Positions 10,252 to 21,800 of a DNA stretch of 64,000 bases are shown piece by piece. The position numbers and the translations under genes are program-made. The DNA is from Raffaelea ambrosiae (Eukaryota; Ascomycota; Sordariomycetes; Ophiostomatales; Ophiostomataceae): NCBI GenBank assembly GCA_002778195.1, contig PCDI01000008.1, positions 1,589,863-1,653,862 on the forward strand, in the 5' to 3' direction. How positions within the stretch are numbered: position 1 is the stretch's first letter; the number at the start of each line of letters is the position of its first letter. The notes beneath the pieces are model-generated. The model searched no databases and was not told the origin of the DNA. It worked only from the letters and a program-made list of their open reading frames with translations.

Positions 10252-12763
10252 ATGGAGTCCTCTTCGAATGAAACCCCGACACTTACCAACCCAAAGCCTA
10301 TTGCGTGAGTATCTCTCCGGAATCTGACGCTGAAAAGGTACTGGTCTATTTTGGCGACGTATCTGACTCGACAATGGTCTGGAAGGTGCCGTGAATGTAG
10401 AGAACAGAAGATATTCTGTTCGAAACAGCGACCGAAGTGCACTCGATGCCAAAAAAGGCACATCGACTGCGTTTATGGTGAACCCAAAAAGATCACCATA
10501 AATGAAGAGTATGGTTGCCTTCATCTTCTGGAATTGCAGATTTATCAGGCTAATTGAATTTAGCACCTATTTGGCTCAAAAAGCCGAGCTGAGGACATAC
10601 AAAGGCATGTGACCGAATACGGACATTATGTTTCTGATTGCTGTCTTTTCTTGACTTTCATCTGCTGGCACACGTTGCCGTGTGATGCTGTCCACGTGCG
10701 CACAAAGCAAGTTCTATCTAACGACTTTTGTCATCAGAATTATTCCACTCTCTTCCGCCCGAAGTCCTCAGTTGTCTCCCAAATAGTCTTCATTCGAGAT
10801 TGACCCGGACATATGAAAATTTGGGTCATGCATCACCAGCCAAAGAATCAGCTGAGACTGAAGATGCTACCGAAGAGTCACTCTGCGACCAGTTTAGACA
10901 AATGGGCATTTACGTACTAGCTAGCAAGTACTTCTCTCAACAGCAGAGTGAGAGTTTTTGTTGAACATGGATGTTCTAACGTCAAGCTCTGTCGCAGGTC
11001 GTGGTTCCGCAGACAACATGTTACGCACTACCAGGTCTCTGTTCGGCCTTCATGGAGAGGATCAGATCTTTGATCAAACCTCAAGTCTTTATGATCCTTA
11101 CGCCCTTCCATCCCGCAGGCAGGGCATCGTAAATGATATCCTTCTCCCTCCTATCGACATTGCGCGGCAGTACTTTGCGGCCCAACATATGTATATCGGC
11201 ACCATCTTCTCATTTTCCGATCCGGAGACCTTCGAGTTAGAACTGAAAGAAGCATATGAACATAACCCTAACCTCTATGATTCTCGGGAATGCCTCAAAT
11301 TCGCCAAAATCCTCATGATTTTTGCATTCGGTCGCCTATATACGATAAATCGACTTATTGACAAGGAAGACCCTCCAGGTTTCAATTATTTTGCACAGGC
11401 TTTGAAGCTCCTTCCCGATTTGCACGAAGAAGGGTCCATTCTCTGTGTTGAAACACTCGCTTACGTCGGCTACTTCATGCAAAACACACAACGGCGCCAA
11501 GCGGCCTTCCTTTACATTGGCGTGGCACTCCGTATGGCCATTGATCTTGGCCTGCACCAAGAAGCTACCACGTCGTCACTGATAAGTGATTTCGAGCGTG
11601 AACGCCGCCGCCGTGTTTGGTGGAGCATATACAGCTTGGACCGGATCCTCTCTTTGAAGTCGGGAAACCCGATCTCCATTCTCGATGAAGACATCAGCGT
11701 CCAAATGCCATCCTGCCTATCCGAGGAACCGGACAGTGGGCCCGTGGCTGTGCTGCGTTACTATACTGAATTGTCTCGAATTCTTGGTGACATAACGAGT
11801 CTCATTTATCGTCGCACGTCCAGCACTGGTAGGAGCCTGGTGGCCAACGTGCACTCTATCCTCGTGTCACTCTCCAAGTGGGAAGACTCACTTCCAAAAG
11901 ACCTTCGTCTTGAACTCGACAAAGGCAAACTTCCACGGGAGAGTATTTCTACATTTCTTCATTACTACCAGTGCATAAATATGACAGCACGGCCGCTTCT
12001 GTTTTACGTTGTTCAGAATCGCCTTATATCTATCCGGGAGGCGGGTTCTGCTGGATTAGACCGAAAAGAGAGAGACTGGAGGGCAGGACTTTCGAAGAAA
12101 ACCGAAACCGTGATATCTGGCTGTATTGCAGCTGCTCGAAATACATCGTGTATTATGTCTAAAGCAGCTGAACACAATCTGGTCGCGACTTTTGGCTACA
12201 TGGATGGCGAGCATTTATTCTCAGCTGCGATTATCCTGGTGATTGTCTGCGCTTCTTTCCCAACGGATGACGTGAACACCGAGTGCATGCACAAGGCACT
12301 TGGCCTCCTTCGAAAAACGGGTGAACTCGGGAACAACTATGTAGCTGCTAGGTACAGACTTCTCGCCAGGCTGCAGTTCATTCTTTCTACCACTTTGTTG
12401 AATACCGCCTACATGAGTCCAGCATCAAACTCTGGTACAGACTCGCTGTTCCCTCCGTCATCTGCAGGTATTGCAAGCAACTTGACCAGCACAGAACCGG
12501 TCGTACAGGCAATTCCGTTGGATAAGCTTGCTTCAGTCAATTCCCTGGGAGGACAACCTCTTCCTCCAGAAGGCGGACTTGGTCAACGAACATACTGCAG
12601 CATAGAGCTGGAGGAGATCGACACATCTACCATATTGGATCTTAACACAAACAGTCTTATGGAGGATGCAGATAACCATCTTTGGGCTAGTGCATTCACC
12701 AACTCTATTGGGCTCGATATTGCCCAACTTGTGCCCAATGTGGGTATGGCTTATGATATGTGA
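10252..12763 (+). CDS. Zn2Cys6 transcription factor with fungal-specific TF domain
   Basis: Nuclear sequence-specific regulator. Five exons: 10252-10304, 10386-10508, 10564-10604, 10738-10947 and 10998-12763, total 730 residues with matching phases. The zinc cluster is complete, C19-x2-C22-x6-C29-x6-C36-x2-C39-x6-C46 (IACRECREQKIFC, then KCTRCQKRHIDC), and is split from the initiator by intron 1. The fungal-specific TF domain spans roughly residues 190-400, with AFLYIGVALRMAIDLGLHQE and RRRRVWWSIYSLDRILSL. Intron 3 starts GCATGT, not GT: only that donor keeps frame between TYK and ELFHSLPPE. Its branch site CTAAC and acceptor CAG are standard. A MFS transporter lies convergent 166 bases downstream, a plausible target. 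Ligand and regulon are unknown. Confidence 0.88.
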
Positions 12764-12929
12764 TAGCGTTTGTCGTTCTCATTCTGTCTCTACCCAAGTA
12801 CAATAAACTAGTTTATAATTACCATTCTGGCGTATTTTCGAGTACTGTCTATGTGACTGCGATCAGTATTGCAGCTCTGATTACTTGTGGTGTCATTGCT
12901 GTCATGCATACCGGCAGAGACGGTCTGCA

Positions 12930-14893
12930 CTAAGTTGTAGCAAAGTCTAACGGTCCAGCCCACATGCGTAGCGATTTCCCCCATCGCATCAGTGCTAAGA
13001 TTATGAGAAAAGCACCCGCCATTATAGCCGCCTGGATGCCGAAGCTGGTCTTTGCACCCTGGCTCTCTGCCCAAGATACCTGGAAATACGAGATGATAAA
13101 ACCTCTCCCTCATGTCAGTATGAATGATAAGAAATGTGCGTCGGTGTATAAAGCAGATCAAGGCTCACCCAATAGTGCGACTAAAGTTCACCCAAGCAGA
13201 AACCTCTCCACTAGCCTCCGGGTAGGAATCGAGACAATAGCTGGATACTGCAACGGTGGTGATCATAATGCCAAACACATATAGCCCCCATGTCGCCGAG
13301 GTAACCATGTAATGCCACTTATTTTCCAAAGATTGGCCGAGCACGATAATCCCCACAATCATGAACGGGAGGCTAATGAAAATGGCACGAAGGCGAACCT
13401 CTGGCTCGAAGTGACCGTGATGTGAACGACTGTATTGCTTTGCCAGAGCATCGTGGAGCCAATGACCACACACCTCGCCTAGAATCACAGCTATGACTGG
13501 AGTAAAATAAAAGTAGCCGATTTGGAGCACGCCGAAATTGTAGATGGGCTGCAACAGAATCGATAACGTAGTGTTGATGCCGACTACCCAAGCAAATGTC
13601 TGACAATGAAGTTAGAACATGCTCCTGCCATCCAAGTTGAAATTTTGACTCGATTTTTTATTGAGGGTAAACAGAGCCGGTATATACCAGAGCATAATAT
13701 ACGCATATCAGCAGCATAGTTGGTTTCACAACAACACTGACAGATCTCCAAACAGCCTGTCCAAAGGAATTTCGTAAATGTCGAGACCGAAATTGAGAGA
13801 CACCTGAGATTTGGAACAGTCGACTTCCGAGATGAGGCTGTTCAGATGGCAGGATTCGCCTATCATAGTATGTTTCCCGCAATAGGAGCGTTGCTGTGAC
13901 GAGGGCAAATGCATTCATGGCAGTATAAACCCAAAAGGGGACAGGCCATGGTTGGGTTGTAAGCATGAATGCAGTTAGAAGCGGACCCATGTACTGCGGC
14001 GTGGGGGGAAAAAAGCCCCATGTTAGCAGCTACATGTGTGAATCAGTGTTTGTACAAGGTAGACGCACAGGACTGATCACAAAAAAGGATGCCCAAATAT
14101 TGATCTTTCTCGCTCGCTCGTGGAAGAAAAACATGTCCTGGATAAAGATGAGACCCGCAACCTGTGTCACCGTGCTGAAAAACCCGTTTAAAATGCGAGC
14201 AGCCATGAATGACTCGAAGGTTTTTGCACCGGCACACCAGGCTGCGGTAGCTGTAGAGGCCACTAAAAACCACCACACCACAGGTAGACGACCTATGTAG
14301 GCAGCAAGGATCACGACTGTTTTGTGAAGATCAGTATACAATTCTATCTAGACCCTTTTTGGTCTTTGTCTGTTACTTCACTGGGTTCTTCCAAGCAAAG
14401 AAACTTACTGAAAATCCCACCTGCGCCAAGCATGAAGACGTTACCCGCTTGGCTATGATTAACTTCATCCTGTGTCATGTTCCACTCTCTGCCCAGGGTA
14501 TCAAGTTAGTAGACTGTTCGTTCATTGCCAGCCAGTAGCTCAAAAATTGCGGCGGCCATACTCAGCTTGTGCAATGAGAGTGACAGCACCAGTGGCGCTT
14601 CCATAATCGGGTAAAAATGCCGAGAAAGCGACGATAAACAATGTGATATGTTTCCAAGACCAACTCCAATTGAGAGGGTCATTTGGGTCATCACTTGGCT
14701 GAGGGATCAGGATAGTCCTTCTGTCCCGCGCCAACTTCTGTCCAGCATTACCACCTTCTGCGTCGACAACGTATCCCTCCGACTGTGCATATTCGTGCAG
14801 TCCAACTGCTGGATCATTGCCGGGTCTTGTTGTCTTTTCCATTTTATGTGGACTGGCATGCTCAACGTAGTCTGCTACTTTGGTGTCTGACAT
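12930..14893 (-). CDS. MFS transporter (drug/polyamine-type, 12-helix)
   Basis: Plasma-membrane major facilitator of the fungal multidrug type. Six exons: 14893-14562, 14488-14409, 14316-14069, 13993-13688, 13599-13169 and 13104-12930, giving 523 residues. A long hydrophilic N-terminus ends in the family sequence DDPNDPLNWSWSWKH, then the first helix. The exon 1/2 join gives AQAEEWNMTQDEVNHS and GNVFMLGAGGIF. Helix 2-3 reads LAAYIGRLPVVWWFL, and the central loop is long (RILPSEQPHLGSRLF). The C-terminal half has SRTIGGFIISYFQVSW, where the last acceptor is GGGAG (13106-13105 side) rather than the nearer GAGAG, since only that keeps frame. The donor of intron 4 is GTATAT. It sits between two zinc-cluster regulator genes; substrate unknown. 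Confidence 0.85.
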
Positions 14894-15655
14894 TTTTGGT
14901 TGCTCTCGTATTCAGATAGGTTCAAGTGATGGTAATTTTGTGGGAGCAGCTCGAGTACAAATTAGATGGGAGAAAAGACAGAGGGCCAAGGTAGAAATAA
15001 CCCACTATGTATCGTGCTCCGAGAGTTGGTCAACTAGGGCGACAAAAACCAGTTGACCCTATATAGCAACAGCATCGATACCAGGTCCATGAAGACGGCA
15101 GATGCAAATTCAAGCGAAAGGTACGGAGCCAACTGAGTTTTGCAGAGAATATTAGTTATCTCCCCCAGCAATTTGTTCTTGCTGACAGGCAATTTATCTG
15201 GATATCACCTCGCTGGCTGGCAAGGACTCAACTGCCGAGATTGGCTGGGCGGGGGCATATCGAGATCGCTCCTAGTCCTGTCAGGAGAGAACAAGACGGG
15301 GCTCATGGAAAGTGAAATGCTTGCTAGTGCTATCTCAACAGGATTTCTCAGGCTGCTCATCTTAACAGATGGCACGACTACTTTTATTTTTGGATTCAGC
15401 CAACTTTTTGGAACAGATTTATTTTGGGCAATGCTTAGACAATTAGCTACCGCAGAGTATGCATAAAAAGCATAGTAGGTGTCGGATACATAGCCCCGAT
15501 GGCTAACAGACCCCCTGCTGTCAAAAGTCGCCCAATGGGAACTATACTTAATATTACTACCCGTGTTTTTAACTTTACCCGTAGTACTGTGTAGCAGGAG
15601 TGTGGTTGGACTCGCAATTTTCGATGTATATGCTTGGTATGTGAGTGTGCTTGTA
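14894..15655. promoter_or_regulatory. upstream region of the MFS gene
   Basis: About 760 bases between the MFS start and the stop of the next regulator on the same strand. It must contain the MFS promoter. CGG-type half sites occur but without a convincing spaced pair; no gene seen. Confidence 0.4.
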
Positions 15656-18030
15656 TCACACCGAATGGTTCCATGAGTTCCAGTATTGCGGGATGCCCAT
15701 GTCCAAGTTAGCCTCTAAGGCTGTATCCACTGCCCCTAGGTCGAAGCTGGGGTCGAAATTTCCGAAAAGATCGACATCTGTGTCGAGGTTATCTAATACC
15801 GACAGATCAAGCAATGCGGGTGCCGATTGCTGCGTTGCCATGACTGGGTAGTCTTGGATAGCACTGCGTCTGGAGTCGTCGTTTCCGGTCTTCGTTGCAG
15901 ACACGGGGCTCTCAATGCTCTCCATGTGATTGTCAATTCGTGATGCTATGCCCTCAACAGCGACATTGGCCGACACAATTGGAAAGCTCGCTGGTTCTCC
16001 CGACCCAACAGCCTTGCCTTGCTGTGTATTTTCCAGCTCCTCTCGGGCTAGCGAGTTGGCAGTTTTCTCCATCTGTTTCCAAATGCTTTCTCCAAGTGCC
16101 GCATTTACCCTGACGCTCAGAAACACGTCACCCATGCCCTTTAGCAGAGCCACTATCTCTTTGAAGACAGCTCGGCCGCGTGTGCGAAACATTGGCGTTC
16201 GACTGTACCTCATCTTCTTGTACTGAACGCTCAATGCGAGAGAAACAGCGTATGGGACAAAGGGGAAACAGCAAATTGGCTGTGTTTGGGCAACCCACAC
16301 AATGCGATCGGCTGAATGTGAGCGACGGGGATTTATAATTGATAGTGGAAGATGCTTTCGATCGTGTGCAGACGGTGCATCTGAAAAGGCACTTCCAGGT
16401 TGTCGACAGGAAAGCACGCAAACCGTGTGGTACAGCACCTCGATGGTGGCTTGTTTGCACTGTTAGCAGAAACCAAATAATTGGGAAGAGACGTGGAGTA
16501 AATACCTAAATGCATGGCTGGGAGCTTTTCAGCTTCAGCGTCCAGGATAAGGGACTCAAACACAGGTATGTCAATCAAAACAAATGGCTGCCGAGGCCGA
16601 TACAGCAGGATAACCCTATCCACCCATTGGACAATCACCATGAACAGGCGAAAACAAGGCGGCTGCTTGGCGATGCAATCTTCGACAACTTTCCCGTTGT
16701 CTTGCATATGCATAATTAAGGGCCGGGCATACAATATGGAACAGAAACGATCCAGTGCGAAGAGAGCGCAGAAAACCCGATCCACATCGTCCTCAGGCCG
16801 CTGTGATCTGTAGCCATGAAGATGGGCGCCTATGGTCTGGAAGTGATGCACGGCATGGCTGCAGAAGAGGGCCGGCTTGTTTCGATCCGCTTCACCCGAT
16901 GGCTGGTAAAAAAAAGACAACAGTATCAAAATGCGGATATGGTCAAACCGGGACACTATCATGTTGGCTTCCAGAATTGTAGAGACAGCATCTGTCAGGT
17001 GGCGGTGAAATTCGCGCGCACTAAGAACGGGGCCATTCGGTTCCAGTCGAAGATGTGGTGCCGATGCTGTCGAATCAGTTGTTGCGGCAGCCAAAGAGAT
17101 GATTTGCTTCACGACTGTTGGAAGCACTGGCAGTAGAGACGAAGACAAAGAAAAAGAAGAAGAAGAAGGACGAGGAGGTGGCGGAGAAATGAGTGTTGAA
17201 GAGCCAGCAACAGAGACTGGGGCATCACCGACACCCAGCTCGGAGTTGTTTAAGACCGGGAAGAGCGGTTGGATCTTTTCGCAATAGATATGGTGAAGGG
17301 CGGCATAGTCTTTATCTGGGGGGACCACGGATAGGCATTCCTGAACATAGGCATTCTTGCACTGCTCGTACCGCAATGCGACCTCAACGAAAGACGACTT
17401 GGCCCCATTGCGACGACGGGCGGCACCAGATAGGGGCTTGCTTTGTCTCGCCAGAGCTAAGGTAGTTGTATTTTGTCGCCCGGCCTGGGGCGCTGTATCG
17501 CCTTGGGAATATGGAGGAAACCAAACACCCAGATCGTTTGAGTCGCGGTAGGTGGAGGGCGAGGCTGGCAGCGTCCTCGTGGCAGCTTGGATAAAGATGC
17601 CTTCTGGGTTCAAGTCGCCCACGAAACGTGAAGAAGAAAGCTCGACCAACCGATTAGCAGCTATCTGAGTAGCGTCTTCATCTTGCAGATCGAGAGCTTT
17701 GGCCTGGATGGAAGGGGGATCAGTCGCAGCTCTTTGCGGACGGACCCTTCGAGGCTTCTCCGTCTCCCCTTGTCCTCTTTGGCCATTGTGAGTCGGGCTG
17801 GCTTCCATATCACCCGGAGCTTCCGTATGGCTGCAGCGCTTCTAGTCAAGCTTTAGCTTTAATTGTGTACAGCGTAGGGCTTCATATGGGCAAGTCTCGA
17901 CTTTGATATTCTAGGAGCAGCTTACCTTACGTTTGCGGCAGAGCTCACAGGCCTGGGCCACTTGCTTTCGTTTCAGGGGCAGCCCGTCCACGTCCGAAGC
18001 CACCCATCTCACTGCATGTGAAGGAGCCAT
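15656..18030 (-). CDS. fungal transcription factor with three-cysteine zinc-cluster-like N-terminus
   Basis: Probable nuclear regulator. Three exons: 18030-17926, 17841-16506 and 16449-15656, total 744 residues. Exons 1 and 2 join inside the DNA-binding motif: C28-x2-C31-x6-C38 followed by H40 (ACELCRKRKKRCSH). The usual fourth to sixth cysteines do not follow; the next region is basic and disordered. Then comes FVGDLNPEGIF, a fungal-specific TF region with DDVDRVFCALFALDRFCSIL, and a conserved stretch SIINPRRSHSADRIVWVAQ ... CCFPFVPYAVSLALSVQY. The C-terminus is acidic (LLDLSVLDNLDTDVDLFG), a likely activation region. The exon 3 acceptor is ACAAG at 16450, needed for frame (MHLATIEVLYHTV). 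It lies upstream of the MFS gene on the same strand. If exon 1 is wrong, the protein would start at the ATG at 17808 and lack the cluster. Confidence 0.8.
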
Positions 18031-18464
18031 CAGAATTGGTTGTCGGAACTTCCAGCAGCAGTAGCCTCAGTAGATTTTTGTCACGGCGCAAAAAAAAAAA
18101 AAAAGCGATGTGGTAGATTCTTAAGTTGATTCCCGCCAGTCAAAGGGCCTCTTGCAGAAGCTGGACCACCAGAAGTCGGCCGCAAATTTCCTCTTCTAGC
18201 ATGTCCGCATCAAGAGCGGTCTCTCCCAGTCACGCAGTTCCGCCCGTTTGTCTAGCGCACTATGACAAATACGTCATCTCCGCCCAGTCAACCAGCATTG
18301 GTTTCGCCACGTATTGTCCCAAATAAGCATCTCCGCGGCGATCTGTTGTAAGTTGCACGATGGAAATCGACGAGAGCACGATCAAGAGCACCCAATTCCA
18401 ATTAGTACCCGGGTGCTTGCCGCGTTTCCAGGTGATCGAGCCTTGCTGAGCTGTTCACTCTCTG
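18031..18464. other. intergenic, no gene seen
   Basis: Contains an A-run (18090-18106). Part of the far upstream leader of the decayed DUF1479 gene may lie here, but no family-specific segment can be read. Confidence 0.4.
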
Positions 18465-19930
18465 GGATCGGCAAAACCCCTCTGCCGGCTAGATTCAGGG
18501 ACCTGAAAGTGTCATTGGTAGCTGGTCATGAACAGGCCGCGACAGACAGTTGGCGAAGACTACTAGCGACTCCGAAGGCAAAAAAATGAGAATATCGCCG
18601 CACAGGGCTCCAAAATCGTGCCGCACCTCAGACACAAAGTGCGGAAACACAGCGTGGCGGTCATCCGGGGAGTAATTCCAGAGCAGGAAGCGAGGCGTTA
18701 CAAAGACGAGATCGAAACATATGTGTTCAATAACCCGAACGCAAAAGGTAAGATGACCTGTTGACACAGGCCGTTGATGAGAAGTCCGACGAAATCTAAA
18801 CAGCGATCGACAGGCTTTCCTCCGGAAAACCTTCAAGTCTTCGAGCTTTACCGGTCCGCGCCGCAGCTGAACGCTCACTCTCACCCACACTTGATGGAAG
18901 TGCAGCAATTAATGGGCCTGTGGTATTCATCGGATGATGGGGCATTGGTTGATCTGTCTCGGCTACTTACCTATGCTGACCGCTTCCGTATCTGACAGCC
19001 CGGAGATATAAAGTTTGCTCTGGGACCTCACCAAGATGGCGGCAGCGTTGAGCGCCGGGAATACGATGGCTACGGCAAGAGCGGCGTGTACGACCCTGTT
19101 TTCTCGGGGAACTGGGAATAATACGATGCATGGGATGCCGGGAAGCGTGTTAAGGTGGTTTCTGACCTGTATTCTGGCCTCGGTGCCTGTAACTAGTGTT
19201 TTTCGGGCATTTCAAACCCCTTTGCAGAGCTTGCAACAGTCTATACGCTCCTCCGCCCATTCTTCCGCCCTGCCCTGCCTGCAACAGTGAAGAGACCAGG
19301 GATTGACATGCAGAAGTGGCTGTCTCCGGAGAACTGGGTCTTCACGGCTAGGGCAGACATGACCTCGGAACTGCAAGGCGCAACACCTGGCCATGGCCAA
19401 GAGTATCCCGCAAAGGAAATGCCTCTGCATCCGCATTTAGAACTCTAGAAGACAATGGTGCATATTCCAGACGTTCTCCTTGAAGACTTTGTCGTCTGGC
19501 ACTGTGACAGCAAGTAGACTGGCGCCGCAGCGCTGCGGCCCCTCCATGCCCACTTCGACAACTGTATCTGAGAGACTGAAGCTGACAGAATCGAGCCATT
19601 CACGCTGTCGACCCCATCCATCGTGGAAATGGGATTTCAAGCGTACTGCACATACCCGTCTCGCCTGTGAATGAGGTCAACGTTCGGTATCTCGTGCGCC
19701 AGAGGGAGGCTTTTCTCAATGGCACGCCGGGGCCGGATTTTCCCGGCGGCGCGGGTGGGACTGGTTTTGTTGGACAACCGACAATCGATACCAGTTCAGG
19801 AGATGATGGTCTACGGCGATAGGGTTGATGAAGCTGCAAACAAAAGACCTGAGCGGCGGTGCCCTAGAGGTTACCGGACGTGCAAACTTAATACTGGGGT
19901 TTGAAAAGCTGCTTGGCTCGGAAAGCAGAT
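18465..19930 (+). pseudogene. decayed DUF1479 (YbiU-like, 2OG-oxygenase-fold) gene
   Basis: Successive segments in more than one frame match the DUF1479 family in correct order: PARFRDLKVSLVAGHEQAA; SVAVIRGVIPEQEARRYKDE; an intron-like GTAAGA...CAG; FPPENLQVFELYRSAPQLNA; GALVDLSRLLTYADRFRI; FALGPHQDGGSVERREYDG with the HxD iron-binding-type pair; VYDPVFSGNW; YTLLRPFFRPALPA; HPHLEL; EDFVVWHCD; AIHAVDPIHRGNG; VRYLVRQREAFL; and a C-terminal GRANLILGFEKLL. In-frame stops lie at 18993 (TGA where CGA is expected) and 19119 (TAA), another follows near 19193, and one replaces a codon after HPHLEL. Roughly 75 extra bases separate WHCD from AIHAVD, and frame shifts occur near 19200 and 19825. No functional product is possible without repair of many lesions. 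The family's own function is poorly defined. Confidence 0.82.
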
Positions 19931-20082
19931 AATGTCATTGGATTCAGTTGCCTGGTATGAGAACTTTCGATTGGCTGCTACGCCTATGCTACCAGGGATG
20001 ACTTGTTTAGGATATAAAGAACGACAGAAGGGAAAGAAAAAGTCGAACGCACACCGTCTGTGTTCTGTGAAGTCGCTCTATC

Positions 20083-20674
20083 CTATCTCATGAAGTTCGA
20101 GAGGTAGTCTTGCTTTCCCAGGGGGACGCCACGAGACCTGAGAATAGCATAAACGGTCTGGACGTGGAAGAAAAAGTTGGGCAGGGCATAGTTGAGAACA
20201 TAGGCCTTGGCCGTCAGGTTCAGCGACCCGGCACTGCCCATTTGCCTAGTTGTGGAATTCATGGGTCAGCCGCGCCATTCTGCTTGGCCAATAAGATTTA
20301 TTGTAATCCGCAACTTACAGCTCGACCATGTTGTCATCCTTTCCTTCGAGACTCTTGGCATCAACTTTTTGCAAAAGGTCGAGTGTCTTTTGGATGCGGG
20401 CTTTGAGGGCTGCCAGAGTGGTCTCGTCGTCTGGCCAGCTCTCGACATCAGTTCCTGTCAGCCTCCACACTGACTTCTTGACAGTGTTGGACACGACCTG
20501 GACCTGAAATTTTAGAGGCTTCATGTCGGCACAGAGAGCATCTGTGACGTAGGCCTCTGGGTCTTCGCCCTTCTCCTTTGCATGGCTTTCTGCCTTCTCA
20601 AGAATGTGCTGCAGAGTTTTCAACCCCTTGGTGAATGTGGTGACGGACACCTCGTAGAGGGTGACGGTCGGCAT
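20083..20674 (-). CDS. DUF1993 (DinB-like helical) protein
   Basis: Small cytosolic helical protein of the DUF1993 family, molecular role unknown. Exon 1 is 20674-20319, exon 2 is 20245-20083; 172 residues. The start (MPTVTLYEVSVTTFTKGL) fits the family N-terminus. Then LQHILEKAESHAKEKGEDPE, LCADMKPLKFQVQVVSNTVK, and across the intron AKAYVLNYALPNFFFHVQTV and ILRSRGVPLGKQDYL, the typical end. Intron: GTAAGT to CTAG, phase 2. It stands intact between two decayed genes. Confidence 0.9.
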
Positions 20675-21289
20675 TGCTGTGGTTGGAGATGGGGCAAGAT
20701 GGGATACCAACGAGAGCACGAGAGCGAAATAGTGCAATGCGCAAAACAAATTGTTTAGGTATGAAAGGACCCAGAAAACAGAAGAGGGGGCTGGTTATGG
20801 CGTCAGTTCCCCAGGCGATGGAACAATTGGAGAGGAGGGGTGGCAGCAGGTGCACATAAATACCCTTTGCTGTCTAACGACAGATTCCTCAACAGCCGCC
20901 TGTAAGACGAGCTGCCTTGGGCGATCGCCCTGGTGTCTGAAACCGCACCCAAACATCTCACAGAGCATGTAATACTGTGCAATGCACGATTTGAAAGAGA
21001 AAGGCTGCTTTATAAGCCGATTGCCTGTTGCGTACGAATAAAGCCACAGGTGAACAGAACATCGCTGTCGCCTCGACTACTGCTGTTTGTATTTGTCAGC
21101 ACAAAGTTCCAGGAGGGGTATTGCTAGGTGTACGCGGCGTACAAATAAGCAAATGTACGGCACGTGCGCGCATCCGTCTTACCTTAAACACCTTAAAAAA
21201 ACGCCCCTTAATGCGCCACACCTATGTGGCCCGTGCATGGGCGCCGTTGGCGTACCACGCATCGGGCTCGCAGTGCATCCAGACGTAAG
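20675..21289. other. intergenic, no gene seen
   Basis: Upstream of DUF1993 and of the transporter relic. Open frames here are short and match nothing I recognise. Confidence 0.4.
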
Positions 21290-21800
21290 TGTCACTTCTC
21301 GCGATATCCTCACACACTGCACTTCGGCATGCCGATGACCACCCTTGGTGTCGGCTTGATGCTCTATTTCCGGAAACCAAATGAAAATGTTGGCTATGCC
21401 ATAATGTGCCAAATTTTCATTGCATTTGCGGGCGGGGTACTAGTCATCTGCGAGCAGATGGCAATTATGGCATCGGTCCCTCATTAATATCTTGCAATTG
21501 CTTTGGAGAACATACTCGCCAATAGTGTTGGAGGAATTGGAGCTTCCATCGCCTCGGAGGTCTAAACCGGAATCTTCCTCATAAGCTTGTCCACCTACTT
21601 ACCACCTGAAGCCCAAGCCAATTTGACAGAAGTTAATAGTGACTTGTAAGTGCAGTTGTCTTATTTGAAAGGCTCATTGACCCGCATAGCAACTGAGCGC
21701 GCTTACAGAGATGCTCAACGGGATATGCTCATTGCAGCGATTGCCATTATGATTGTGCCATTAGTTGCTGTTGTATTCTAGCGCGACATTCGATTAAATC
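21290..21800 (+). pseudogene. C-terminal relic of a siderophore-type MFS transporter
   Basis: One continuous reading frame for about 500 bases matches the last helices of fungal siderophore-iron transporters (SIT/MirB-Arn type): GMPMTTLGVGLMLYFRKPN, YAIMCQIFIAFAGGVLVICE, ILANSVGGIGASIASEV, STYLPPEAQANL, TRIATERAYRDAQRDMLIAA and VPLVAVVF. Four stop codons interrupt it, at 21485 (TAA), 21563 (TAA), 21647 (TAA) and 21779 (TAG), with no frame shift. Two replace conserved tryptophans (before TGIF and before RDIRL) and two sit where Gln would fit, so all can arise from C:G to T:A changes. The N-terminal two thirds of the gene are missing or unrecognisable. An intact relative lies at 53458. Confidence 0.8.

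Noticed and set aside
10338..10385. Earlier acceptor (AAAAG at 10337) for intron 1 of the Zn2Cys6 gene at 10252
   Set aside because: It would keep frame but makes a 33-base intron, too short for fungi; the acceptor at 10385 gives an 81-base intron with a CTGAC branch site and the classic IACRECR start of the cluster.
13996..14068. In-frame extension of MFS exon 4 through 14031 (LLTWGFFPPTP)
   Set aside because: It would leave an intron under 40 bases and inserts residues in a helix pair that is contiguous in the family.
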